Assembly: GCA_947068385.1 (NCBI GenBank)
Contig: CAMTBF010000199.1
Coordinates: forward strand, 1 to 6,883
From: an uncultured Lachnospiraceae bacterium
GTDB lineage: Bacteria > Bacillota > Clostridia > Lachnospirales > Lachnospiraceae
Length of the DNA: 6,883 bases
Direction of reading: 5' to 3'
Program-made: the position numbers and the translations under genes
Shown here: piece by piece, positions 1 to 5,716 of the stretch
Position numbering within the stretch: the first letter of the stretch is position 1
How the letters are laid out: the number at the start of each line of letters is the position of its first letter
Notes under the pieces: model-generated
The model's input: the letters and a program-made list of their open reading frames with translations, nothing else
Database searches by the model: none
Told to the model about the DNA's origin: nothing

Positions 1-10
1 ATGAAAAAGC

Positions 11-55
11 ACAGAGAGCGGGAGGACAGAGAGAAGGAAGGTAGAGAGAAAGGGA
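11..55 (+). repeat. Three imperfect 15-nt purine-rich direct repeats upstream of the toxin gene
   Basis: Three consecutive 15-nt units begin at 11, 26 and 41: acagagagcgggagg, acagagagaaggaag and gtagagagaaaggga. The first eight bases are nearly invariant and the rest is purine-only. The third unit supplies the aaaggg that serves as the Shine-Dalgarno sequence of the toxin gene. In the frame starting at position 1 each unit encodes five residues of the type R-E-x-E/G-x, so this could equally be the end of an upstream reading frame that runs to a TAG at 100-102. The unit is much shorter than the roughly 35-nt repeats of known ToxI/AntiQ RNA antitoxins, so I do not call it the antitoxin. Confidence 0.5.
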
Positions 56-59
56 TAGA

Positions 60-608
60 ATGGAAGAATTTAAACTGTATAGTGTGTCTGACGAATATGT
101 AGAATACTTACGAAATGTGTTTCCGAATGTATATTCGAATAAAGAAACAACAAGGATTCATACTCGGAAGTATATTGGTACAGTGATACTTCTGGAAAAC
201 TACCATTATTACATACCCATGTCTTCTCCAAAAGAATCGGATTACCAGATTGCAGGTGATAGAAGGGTCATTAAAAAGAGTATTGTTCCGATTATACGGA
301 TTGTAGTGAAGAATTCAAAAGGGGAAAAAGAGTTAAAGGGTACTATACGAATTAGCCATATGATACCGGTTCCGCAATCAGAACTGGAGCTTTATGATAT
401 TGAGAATGAACAAGACTATGCCTATAAGGATTTGGTACAGAATGAAGTCATATTTATACGTAAGAATCAAGAAAAAATTCTTGCCAATGCAAAGTTGCTA
501 TATAAGCAAAAGGCAGAGAATGACTTATCCGCAGGATATGTAAGAGCTGCATTAGAATATAAGGATTTAGAAAAATTATGTAGAGATTTTATAGAGGAAA
601 AGAAGTAA
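60..608 (+). CDS. toxN: Type III toxin-antitoxin system toxin, ToxN/AbiQ family endoribonuclease
   Basis: The product has 182 residues, normal for ToxN/AbiQ toxins, which cut cellular and phage RNA and are held inactive by a repeated RNA pseudoknot antitoxin; such systems often abort phage infection. Family features are visible: an N-terminal LYSVSDEYVEYLR segment (residues 6-18, as in KFYTISSKYIKYLK of ToxN), the YIGTVILLE strand (38-46), the signature YIPMSSPK (51-58) whose Ser56 and Lys58 match the catalytic TSPK of ToxN, a central IRISHMIPVP block and a C-terminal helical stretch from YKDLVQNEVIFIRKN. The start ATG at 60 follows aaaggg by 5 nt, and an in-frame TAG at 42-44 excludes a longer start. 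The gene is AT-rich and uses ATA, TTA and AGA freely, unlike its GC-rich neighbours, which suggests transfer. The antitoxin RNA is not in the window. Family assignment is firm from motif recognition; activity is inferred. Confidence 0.88.
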   Translation: MEEFKLYSVSDEYVEYLRNVFPNVYSNKETTRIHTRKYIGTVILLENYHYYIPMSSPKESDYQIAGDRRVIKKSIVPIIRIVVKNSKGEKELKGTIRISHMIPVPQSELELYDIENEQDYAYKDLVQNEVIFIRKNQEKILANAKLLYKQKAENDLSAGYVRAALEYKDLEKLCRDFIEEKK

Positions 609-622
609 GAAAGATATTGCGG

Positions 623-651
623 AAACTCCGTGGGTTCAGCCTGCGGAGTTT
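623..651 (+). terminator. Hairpin after the toxin gene, probable terminator
   Basis: AAACTCCG (623-630) and CGGAGTTT (644-651) form a perfect 8-bp inverted repeat with a 13-nt loop, starting 14 nt after the toxin stop codon. The last three stem bases are T and GTTG follows, so the T-tract is weak. Position and symmetry favour a transcription terminator for the toxin unit. The short TCAGCCTG sequence in and after the loop (635-642 and 660-667) is repeated. Confidence 0.5.
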
Positions 652-714
652 GTTGCAAATCAGCCTGGATGACAGGACGGAGCATTTAGATGAAAAACGG
701 AACAGGAATGCGTG

Positions 715-1398
715 ATGATGAAAAAAATCCTAATCATAGATGATGACCTGCACATCGGAAATATGCTGGAAGAGACGTTGACAAAAGAGGGGTACAGCGT
801 ATCCCGGGCCTATTCGGGAACGGAGGCGCTGTATGTGCTGGCGGACGCAAGGCCGGACCTTATACTGCTGGACCTGATGCTGCCGGGGCTGAATGGCGAG
901 GAGGTGCTGCCGCAGATAATGGAAGAAGAGCATTCCAAGGGGATTCCCGTCATCGTGGTCAGCGCCAAGGTGGACATCGACAGGAAGGTGGAGCTCCTGC
1001 TGGGCGGCGCGGTGGATTATGTGACCAAGCCCTTCGCCATGAAGGAGCTTCTGGCCAGGATCTCCGTACAGCTTCGGGGGCCTGCCAGGGAGCCTGCGGA
1101 CCCTGTGCTGGTGTACGGCGATATCGCGCTGCATACGGATACCCATGAGGTGGAGGCCTGCGGCAGAAAGATACGGCTGACCAGGACGGAGTACGCCATT
1201 TTGAAGCTCCTCATGGGCAACCCCTCCCAGGTGGTGACCAAATCCCTGCTGCTGGAGCGCATCAGCCAGGACACGCCGGACTGCACGGACAGCTCCCTGA
1301 AGATGCATGTCAGCAACCTGCGCAGGAAGCTCCGGGAGGTGACGGAGAAGGACTACATCGAAGCAGTCTGGGGGATTGGATTCAAGATGCGGGGGTGA
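715..1398 (+). CDS. OmpR/PhoB-family DNA-binding response regulator
   Basis: This is the two-component response regulator that most probably controls the adjacent ABC transporter. The N-terminal receiver domain (about residues 1-120) shows the acidic pocket DDD (9-11), the phosphoacceptor Asp53 in LLDLMLPG, the conserved Ser83 in IPVIVVSAK and the Lys105 of TKPF. A winged-helix output domain follows (about 130-227), with LTRTEYAILKLL, an SLKMHVSNLRRKL recognition helix and the terminal GIGFKM wing. Candidate starts are GTG 712, ATG 715 and ATG 718; the AGGA at 704-707 lies 7 nt before ATG 715, the best spacing. No convincing promoter is visible upstream. The partner kinase is encoded three genes on (3328-4224), with the transporter genes in between. 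Four CTTTAC direct repeats start 5 nt after its stop and are its likely target. Family is certain; the signal is unknown. Confidence 0.95.
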   Translation: MMKKILIIDDDLHIGNMLEETLTKEGYSVSRAYSGTEALYVLADARPDLILLDLMLPGLNGEEVLPQIMEEEHSKGIPVIVVSAKVDIDRKVELLLGGAVDYVTKPFAMKELLARISVQLRGPAREPADPVLVYGDIALHTDTHEVEACGRKIRLTRTEYAILKLLMGNPSQVVTKSLLLERISQDTPDCTDSSLKMHVSNLRRKLREVTEKDYIEAVWGIGFKMRG

Positions 1399-1403
1399 GG
1401 AAT

Positions 1404-1444
1404 CTTTACCGAATCTTTACTGTTTCCTTTACCGGTTTCTTTAC
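1404..1444 (+). promoter_or_regulatory. Four CTTTAC direct repeats, probable response-regulator operator
   Basis: The hexamer CTTTAC occurs at 1404-1409, 1415-1420, 1427-1432 and 1439-1444, so start-to-start distances are 11, 12 and 12 bp. Flanks alternate: units 1 and 3 are followed by CG, units 2 and 4 by TG. OmpR-family regulators typically bind tandem half-sites about one helical turn apart, so this fits two dimers on one DNA face. It lies in the gap between the regulator gene and the ABC transporter genes. The transporter promoter should lie just downstream, but I see no good -35/-10 pair: TACGAT at 1455-1460 and GATAAA at 1471-1476 are weak -10 candidates, as expected for an activator-dependent promoter. 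Binding by the neighbouring regulator is inferred. Confidence 0.65.
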
Positions 1445-1481
1445 TGTCCGGAGATACGATATCTGTGTCAGATAAAAACGG

Positions 1482-1540
1482 CAGTACCGGAAAACAAGCT
1501 GTCTGCCATAAATGGTATTGGAGGGAAAGCTGCGGTACTG
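1482..1540 (+). other. Inverted repeat in the leader of the ABC transporter genes
   Basis: CAGTACCG (1482-1489) and CGGTACTG (1533-1540) are perfect 8-bp complements separated by 43 nt, ending 5 nt before the ribosome binding site at 1546-1551. A small CCAT/ATGG inverted repeat (1506-1515) and a repeated AAGCTG (1496-1501, 1527-1532) lie inside. If transcription starts near 1465-1490 this folds in the mRNA leader and could affect translation. It may also be chance; there is no T-tract that would make it an attenuator. Confidence 0.3.
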
Positions 1541-1559
1541 GAATCAGGAGGTTGTGCAT

Positions 1560-2474
1560 ATGGAATATGTTCTACAGACGAATTCATTGACCAAGAAGTA
1601 CAAGCATTTCAAGGCGCTGAGCGAACTGTCCATGAATGTCCCCAAGGGGGCGATCTACGGCTTTGTAGGCAAGAACGGCGCCGGCAAGACCACATTGATT
1701 CGGCTGGTCTGCGGGCTCCAGTCCCCCACCTCGGGGGGCTATACCCTGTACGGCAGGAAGGATACGGACAGGGATATCCCGAAATCCCGCAGAAGGATGG
1801 GGGCCGTGGTGGAGACGCCCTCCATCTACCTGGACATGACGGCCCAGGACAATCTGAAGCAGCAGTACCGCATCCTGGGGCTGCCCAGCTATGACGGGAT
1901 GGAGGACATCCTGAAGCTGGTGGGGCTTGCGGACACCGGGAAGAAGATAGCCCGCCACTTTTCCCTGGGCATGCGCCAGCGGCTGGGCATCGCCATCGCC
2001 CTGGTGGGCTCCCCGGATTTCCTGATGCTGGACGAACCGGTGAACGGCTTAGATCCCCAGGGGATCATCGAGATGCGGGAGCTGATTCTGAAGCTGAACC
2101 GGGAGCAGCAGATCACCTTCCTGATCTCCAGCCACATCCTGGATGAGCTGTCCAGGCTGGCCACCCACTACGGCTTCATCGACAGGGGGCAGATGGTGAG
2201 AGAGATCAGCGCGGCGGACCTGGAGAGCGCCTGCCGGAAATGCATCCGCCTGGAGGTCACCGACGCGGGGGCCCTGGCCCGTGTGCTGGACGGCATGGAG
2301 GTGGAGTACAGGATCGTCTCCGACAGAGAGGCGGATGTATACGCAAAAGTCAATGTATCCAGACTGACCCTGGCCCTGGCGGAGGAAAACTGTGAGGTGA
2401 TCTCCATGCAGGAGCGGGACGAAAGCCTGGAGAGCTATTATATCAGTCTGATAGGAGGGCAGAAGAATGACTAA
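1560..2474 (+). CDS. ABC transporter ATP-binding protein, bacitracin/lantibiotic-type (BcrA/CcmA-like)
   Basis: This 304-residue cytoplasmic ATPase powers the permease encoded next. Visible motifs are Walker A GKNGAGKT (37-44), a Q-loop-equivalent region around VVETPS (83-88) with Glu rather than Gln, an atypical signature SLGMRQ (135-140), Walker B FLMLDE (154-159), the D-loop GLD (163-165) and the switch His192 in ISSHIL. A C-terminal domain of about 100 residues follows, as in ATPases that pair with small ABC-2 permeases for peptide-antibiotic export or self-protection (BcrA, LanF). ATG 1560 is chosen because AGGAGG (1546-1551) lies 8 nt before it; an upstream in-frame ATG at 1512 has no ribosome binding site. 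The gene overlaps the permease gene by 8 bp, indicating translational coupling. The substrate cannot be read from the sequence. Confidence 0.93.
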   Translation: MEYVLQTNSLTKKYKHFKALSELSMNVPKGAIYGFVGKNGAGKTTLIRLVCGLQSPTSGGYTLYGRKDTDRDIPKSRRRMGAVVETPSIYLDMTAQDNLKQQYRILGLPSYDGMEDILKLVGLADTGKKIARHFSLGMRQRLGIAIALVGSPDFLMLDEPVNGLDPQGIIEMRELILKLNREQQITFLISSHILDELSRLATHYGFIDRGQMVREISAADLESACRKCIRLEVTDAGALARVLDGMEVEYRIVSDREADVYAKVNVSRLTLALAEENCEVISMQERDESLESYYISLIGGQKND

Positions 2475-3294
2475 ACTATTGTCGGCAAATTTCCTGCGTT
2501 TGAAGAAGAATAAGGTATTTTGGGGCGGCTTGATACTGATGGCGGCATGGGGGATATTCATGCCGGTGAAGCTGCATACGGATAACCTGGAGATGAACTA
2601 TGCGGACAGGGTAGAGGACGGATTCTTTGCCTGCGCCATGTTCATAGGTATTTTCATAGCGGTATTCTGCAGCCTGTTCCTAGGCACGGAATACAATGAC
2701 GGAACCATGCGGAACAAGATTATCGTGGGCGGAAAGCGCTCGGCAATCTACCTGGCCAATGCGGTGGTTTGCTGCGCGGCGGGGCTTGCCATGTGCGCGG
2801 CGTACCTGCTGCCCTACCTTTGCGTGGGGATGCCGCTGATGGGAGCCTTTTGCGTCCCCGGGGAGATGGTTCTGCTGACGACGCTTACGGTGCTGCTTCT
2901 TACGGCGGCTCTCTCCTCTGTCTTCACCTGCATCGCCATGGTCTGCCAGAACAAGGCCGCCACGGCTGTCATCTGCATCCTGCTGGCCTTTGGCTCTCTG
3001 ATGCTGGGAATGGTACTGAATCAGATGCTGGAAGCGCCGCCGACGCACATGCTCTATTCCCTGGATGAGAATGGTGAAATAGCTCCCTCCGAGGAGCCGA
3101 ACCCCAAATACTTAGAGGGGACGAAGCGGGAGATCGTCCAGACCCTTTACGATATCAATCCCGGCGGGCAGGCCATCCAGTGCGCCGGGATGACGGCCGT
3201 GAACCCGCTGCGGCTTCCCCTCTACTCCCTTGGAATCATCCTGCTGGCCACAGGCGCGGGCTGCGCCCTGTTCCGGAAAAGGGATCTGAAGTGA
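2467..3294 (+). CDS. ABC-2 type transporter permease subunit
   Basis: The 275-residue product is the membrane partner of the preceding ATPase. About six hydrophobic segments are seen: residues 17-34, 53-73, 93-119, 134-160, 165-185 and 250-268. A hydrophilic loop of about 60 residues between segments 5 and 6 (including DENGEIAPSEEPNPKYLEG) probably faces outside and may contact the substrate. The segment GTEYNDGTMRNKIIVGGKR after helix 2 (73-91) is a cytoplasmic coupling-type motif characteristic of these antibiotic-resistance ABC-2 permeases. Six helices in one short protein imply a homodimer or a heterodimer with an unseen second permease. The start ATG lies 7 nt after AGGAGGG (2453-2459), inside the end of the ATPase gene. 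Role in efflux or immunity against a membrane-active peptide is inferred from the ATPase type and the linked two-component genes. Confidence 0.9.
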   Translation: MTKLLSANFLRLKKNKVFWGGLILMAAWGIFMPVKLHTDNLEMNYADRVEDGFFACAMFIGIFIAVFCSLFLGTEYNDGTMRNKIIVGGKRSAIYLANAVVCCAAGLAMCAAYLLPYLCVGMPLMGAFCVPGEMVLLTTLTVLLLTAALSSVFTCIAMVCQNKAATAVICILLAFGSLMLGMVLNQMLEAPPTHMLYSLDENGEIAPSEEPNPKYLEGTKREIVQTLYDINPGGQAIQCAGMTAVNPLRLPLYSLGIILLATGAGCALFRKRDLK

Positions 3295-3327
3295 AAGGAT
3301 AGAAAACACTGAAATGAGAGGATTGTC

Positions 3328-4224
3328 ATGATGGTATGGTTATGGGGCTTTATCGGCATCCTTGTGCTGCTTGTCATGGGGCTGCTCCTGAAAATCCATA
3401 TGCTGCGGAAGGCCGCGGGGGAGATTGGGGAGGCCTTTGCCGACAGGCTTGCCACCGATACCAACACGCTGATCGACATTTCCGGCAGGGACAGGCAGAT
3501 GCGCCGCCTGGCCGATGCCGTCAATGTACAGCTCCGCAGGCTCCGGGCGCAGCGCCACAGGTTCTGCCAGGGGGACGCGGAGCTGAAGGCGGCGGTCACC
3601 AATATCTCCCACGACCTGCGGACGCCCCTGACCGCCATCTGCGGCTACCTTGACCTGCTGGAAAAGGAGGAAAAATCGGAGGATGCAGAACGCTATCTCG
3701 ATATCATCCGGAACCGCTCCCAGCTGTTGGTCCTGCTGACGGAGGAGCTTTTCCGGTATTCCGTCCTGCTTTCCAGGGAGAGCGCCGCCGCGGAGCCCGT
3801 GGTCCTGAACCAGGTGCTGGAGGAGAGCATAGCGGCGGCCTACACCGCTTTGACGCAGCGGAACATCACCCCCAGGATACGGATGCCCCAGGAGAAGGTG
3901 GTCAGGACGCTGGACGCCTCCGCCCTGTCCAGGGTATTCTCCAACCTGCTGCAGAACGCCGTAAAGTACAGCGACGGGGATCTGGAGATCACCCTGGAAA
4001 GCACGGGGGAGATCGTCTTCGCCAACAGGGCCCCCGGGCTGGACGAGATACAGGTGGGCAGGCTGTTCGACCGCTTTTTTACCGTGGAGTCCGCCAGGAA
4101 GTCCACCGGGCTGGGGCTGGCCATCGCAAAGAGCCTGGTGGAGCAGATGGGCGGGAGCATCTCGGCGGAGTACACGGAGGGGAGGCTGCATATCTGGATC
4201 TTCTTCCGGGAGAGGGGCGGCTGA
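3328..4224 (+). CDS. Sensor histidine kinase with one membrane helix, lantibiotic/YcbM-like
   Basis: This 298-residue kinase is the likely partner of the regulator at 715-1398. Residues 4-22 form a single membrane helix with almost no extracytoplasmic part, so no external sensor domain exists. A charged linker (about 26-85) leads to the dimerisation helix with the phosphoacceptor His95 in ISHDLRTPLTAICGYLDLL. The ATPase domain shows the N-box NLLQNAVKYS, the FDRFF segment and the G2 box STGLGLAIAK. The usual DxGxG (G1) box is replaced by ANRAPGLDE, as I recall for kinases encoded beside BcrA-type transporters. Lack of a sensor domain suggests that it senses within the membrane or through the transporter. 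GAGAGGA (3316-3322) precedes tandem ATGs at 3328 and 3331. The gene follows the permease by 33 nt and is probably in the same operon. Confidence 0.93.
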   Translation: MMVWLWGFIGILVLLVMGLLLKIHMLRKAAGEIGEAFADRLATDTNTLIDISGRDRQMRRLADAVNVQLRRLRAQRHRFCQGDAELKAAVTNISHDLRTPLTAICGYLDLLEKEEKSEDAERYLDIIRNRSQLLVLLTEELFRYSVLLSRESAAAEPVVLNQVLEESIAAAYTALTQRNITPRIRMPQEKVVRTLDASALSRVFSNLLQNAVKYSDGDLEITLESTGEIVFANRAPGLDEIQVGRLFDRFFTVESARKSTGLGLAIAKSLVEQMGGSISAEYTEGRLHIWIFFRERGG

Positions 4225-4235
4225 TCATATGCCCG

Positions 4236-4268
4236 GACGCTGCTTTGGAGGATGTCTGCCCCAGCGTC
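4236..4268 (+). other. Inverted repeat between the kinase and methyltransferase genes
   Basis: GACGCTG (4236-4242) and CAGCGTC (4262-4268) are perfect 7-bp complements with a 19-nt loop, 12 nt after the kinase stop codon. No T-run follows, so intrinsic termination is not well supported. It could be an mRNA 3'-end or processing structure. No promoter for the next gene is obvious in the 103-nt gap. Confidence 0.3.
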
Positions 4269-4327
4269 AGCGGGCTGCATAGAGCGGGAATGGACGGGAT
4301 GTCAAACTTATTATGGAGGAGACAGCA

Positions 4328-4861
4328 ATGCAGCATACGGCAAGGTATCGGTCGCCCATGGGCGGGATTCTGCTGGCCGCCGACGGGATCGGCCTGACGG
4401 GACTGTGGTTCGACGGCGCGAAATATTATGCATACGGCCTTGACCCGGAGCATGAGGAAGGGGAGCTGCCGGTTTTTGAGGCTGCCAGGAAATGGCTGGA
4501 CATTTATTTTTCCGGAAAGGAACCGGATTTCATGCCCCCTGTCCATATGACAGGCTCCCCGTTCCGGCTCGGCGTGTGGAAGCTCCTGGGGCAGATTCCC
4601 TACGGGGAGACGGTGACCTATGGGGAACTGGCGCGGATGGTGGCAGGGCAGAGGGGGCTTTCCCGCATGTCCGCCCAGGCGGTAGGCGGCGCGGTGGGGC
4701 ACAATCCGATTTCCATCATCGTGCCCTGCCACCGGGTGGTGGGGTCTGACGGCAGCCTGACGGGATATGCGGGCGGGGTGGCGAAAAAGGAGCGGCTCCT
4801 CGCTCTGGAGGGCGTGGACATGGAGAAGCTGTTCGTGCCCGCAAAGGGGACAGCGCTGTAG
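4328..4861 (+). CDS. ogt: Methylated-DNA--[protein]-cysteine S-methyltransferase (O6-alkylguanine repair)
   Basis: The protein transfers methyl groups from O6-methylguanine in DNA to its own cysteine, a single-turnover repair reaction in the cytoplasm. It has 177 residues, normal for Ogt. An N-terminal ribonuclease-H-like domain (about 1-75, beginning with the RSPMGG strand) is followed by the helix-turn-helix catalytic domain with FRLGVWKLLGQIPYGETVTYGELA (79-102), the VGGAVGHNP Asn hinge and the active site PCHRV with Cys134. The position of the arginine finger (RAVG in the human and E. coli enzymes) holds Gln117 in SAQAVG. ATG 4328 is chosen because GGAGGA (4315-4320) lies 7 nt upstream; the in-frame ATG at 4313 overlaps that site. 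It may read through from the kinase operon or have its own unseen promoter. No Ada-type regulatory domain is present. Confidence 0.95.
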   Translation: MQHTARYRSPMGGILLAADGIGLTGLWFDGAKYYAYGLDPEHEEGELPVFEAARKWLDIYFSGKEPDFMPPVHMTGSPFRLGVWKLLGQIPYGETVTYGELARMVAGQRGLSRMSAQAVGGAVGHNPISIIVPCHRVVGSDGSLTGYAGGVAKKERLLALEGVDMEKLFVPAKGTAL

Positions 4862-4889
4862 GGCCAGGACATGTAATGGAAGAACACAG

Positions 4890-4934
4890 GCGCAGGGCAT
4901 GAGAAGACGAGCAAGTCTTCGTTTCGCCCTGCGC
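4890..4934 (+). terminator. Strong two-part hairpin after ogt, probable terminator or insulator
   Basis: GCGCAGGGC (4890-4898) pairs perfectly with GCCCTGCGC (4926-4934), and inside it GAAGAC (4903-4908) pairs with GTCTTC (4915-4920) around a GAGCAA loop. This gives 9 bp plus 6 bp separated by a 4/5-nt internal loop. A classic T-tract is missing on the + strand (ATTGACTTAG follows), so efficiency is uncertain. Its position between ogt and a clear promoter fits a terminator separating two transcription units. Confidence 0.55.
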
Positions 4935-4935
4935 A

Positions 4936-4964
4936 TTGACTTAGGGCGGATTTCAGGCTATAAT
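4936..4964 (+). promoter_or_regulatory. Sigma-A type promoter of the redox cluster
   Basis: TTGACT (4936-4941) and TATAAT (4959-4964) are separated by 17 bp, with the -10 identical to consensus and the -35 one base off. Transcription should start near 4971, giving a leader of about 50 nt before the lipoprotein start at 5023. The -35 box begins one base after the hairpin at 4890-4934 ends. A GGAACC sequence is repeated at 4965-4970 and 4972-4977 around the expected start point. Confidence 0.8.
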
Positions 4965-4986
4965 GGAACCTGGAACCACAAAAATA

Positions 4987-4998
4987 CGCGCATGCGCG
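4987..4998. other. Perfect 12-bp palindrome in the leader of the redox cluster
   Basis: CGCGCATGCGCG is a perfect 12-bp palindrome about 16 nt downstream of the predicted transcription start and 24 nt before the lipoprotein start codon. Its location suits an operator for a dimeric repressor. As RNA it has no room for a loop unless the centre opens, so DNA binding is the likelier role if it has one. GC-rich genomes produce such words by chance, and no regulator is assigned. Confidence 0.35.
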
Positions 4999-5022
4999 GA
5001 AAATTCGATTTTGAGGTGCTCT

Positions 5023-5691
5023 ATGTTTGACAGAAAAGAGAAGATGTTGCAGAAGAAGAGATATGTGGCGGCGGTTTCCGCCCTTTTGCTGGCGGGGATG
5101 CTCAGCGGCTGCGCCGGCAGCGGCGGGAACGGGGCGGCCCAGGGCGGGACTTCCCGGGAGAGCGCGGCCCAGGAGGAAAGCGGCGGCTCCCAGGCGGACG
5201 AATCCCGACCCGCAGGGGAGGAAAGCCAGGAGGCCCCGGTGTCCTTCGAAGCCCAGGACATGGAGGGGAATGCCGTCACCGCGGATATCTTCGGCCAGTC
5301 CAGGCTCACCATGGTGAATGTGTGGGCCACCTACTGCAATCCCTGCCTCAGCGAGATGCCGGAGCTGGGAGAGCTGGCCGGGGAATATGACGCGGCCGAT
5401 TTCCAGCTGATCGGCATCATCAGCGATGTGCCGGAGATGATAGAGGGTGCGGAAGCGGACAAAATCGAGAAGGCGCAGGAGGAGGCCCGGAGCCTGATAG
5501 AGAAGACGGGTGCGGACTATCCCCATCTGCTGCTGAATCTCTCTCTGCACAATGCCCTGCTGACGGATGTGACGGCAGTGCCCACCACCTTTTTCATCGA
5601 CGGGGAGGGCAGGGTGCTGGGCACGGTGGTGGGAGCCAGGGACAAGGAGAGCTGGAAGGAGCTCATAGACGCGCTCCTGGCGGAATTGTAG
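5023..5691 (+). CDS. TlpA/ResA-like thioredoxin-fold lipoprotein, thiol-disulfide oxidoreductase
   Basis: The 222-residue product is a predicted lipoprotein on the outer face of the membrane that reduces or exchanges disulfides. It has a basic N-terminus, a hydrophobic stretch (14-27) and a lipobox LSGC with Cys30 as the lipidation site. A linker rich in Gly, Ser, Glu and Gln (31-70) tethers a thioredoxin-like domain (about 72-222). The active site is WATYCNPC (Cys105 and Cys108), and Pro187 in AVPTTFFID is the usual cis-proline. An insertion with an acidic helix lies between them, as in TlpA/ResA proteins. ATG 5023 follows GAGGTG (5013-5018) by 4 nt; ATG 5044 is possible and also gives a good signal peptide. 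A further in-frame ATG at 4963 lies inside the -10 box and cannot be used from this promoter. Two redox genes follow. The physiological substrate is unknown. Confidence 0.92.
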   Translation: MFDRKEKMLQKKRYVAAVSALLLAGMLSGCAGSGGNGAAQGGTSRESAAQEESGGSQADESRPAGEESQEAPVSFEAQDMEGNAVTADIFGQSRLTMVNVWATYCNPCLSEMPELGELAGEYDAADFQLIGIISDVPEMIEGAEADKIEKAQEEARSLIEKTGADYPHLLLNLSLHNALLTDVTAVPTTFFIDGEGRVLGTVVGARDKESWKELIDALLAEL

Positions 5692-5716
5692 GGCGGCTGA
5701 GCCAGGAGGCCGGACA

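Noticed and set aside
1..102. Open frame from an ATG at position 1 encoding a 33-residue Arg/Glu/Lys-rich peptide overlapping the toxin start
   Set aside because: No upstream sequence is available to show a ribosome binding site or a longer frame. The peptide is repeat-driven and enters the toxin gene out of frame, so I did not list it as a gene.
1512..1559. Longer start for the ABC ATPase at ATG 1512
   Set aside because: It has no ribosome binding site, and the added residues do not look like the family's N-terminus. ATG 1560 has AGGAGG at good spacing.
1376..1894. Plus-strand frame of 172 codons across the operator and the start of the ATPase gene
   Set aside because: It has no family similarity I recognise, overlaps the Walker A region in another frame, and has no ribosome binding site.
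4313..4327. Start of the methyltransferase at ATG 4313
   Set aside because: The GGAGGA Shine-Dalgarno sequence lies just inside this start and serves ATG 4328 at 7-nt spacing.
4963..5022. Longer start for the TlpA-like lipoprotein at ATG 4963
   Set aside because: This ATG overlaps the TATAAT -10 box and lies upstream of the expected transcript start; it would also bury the signal peptide.
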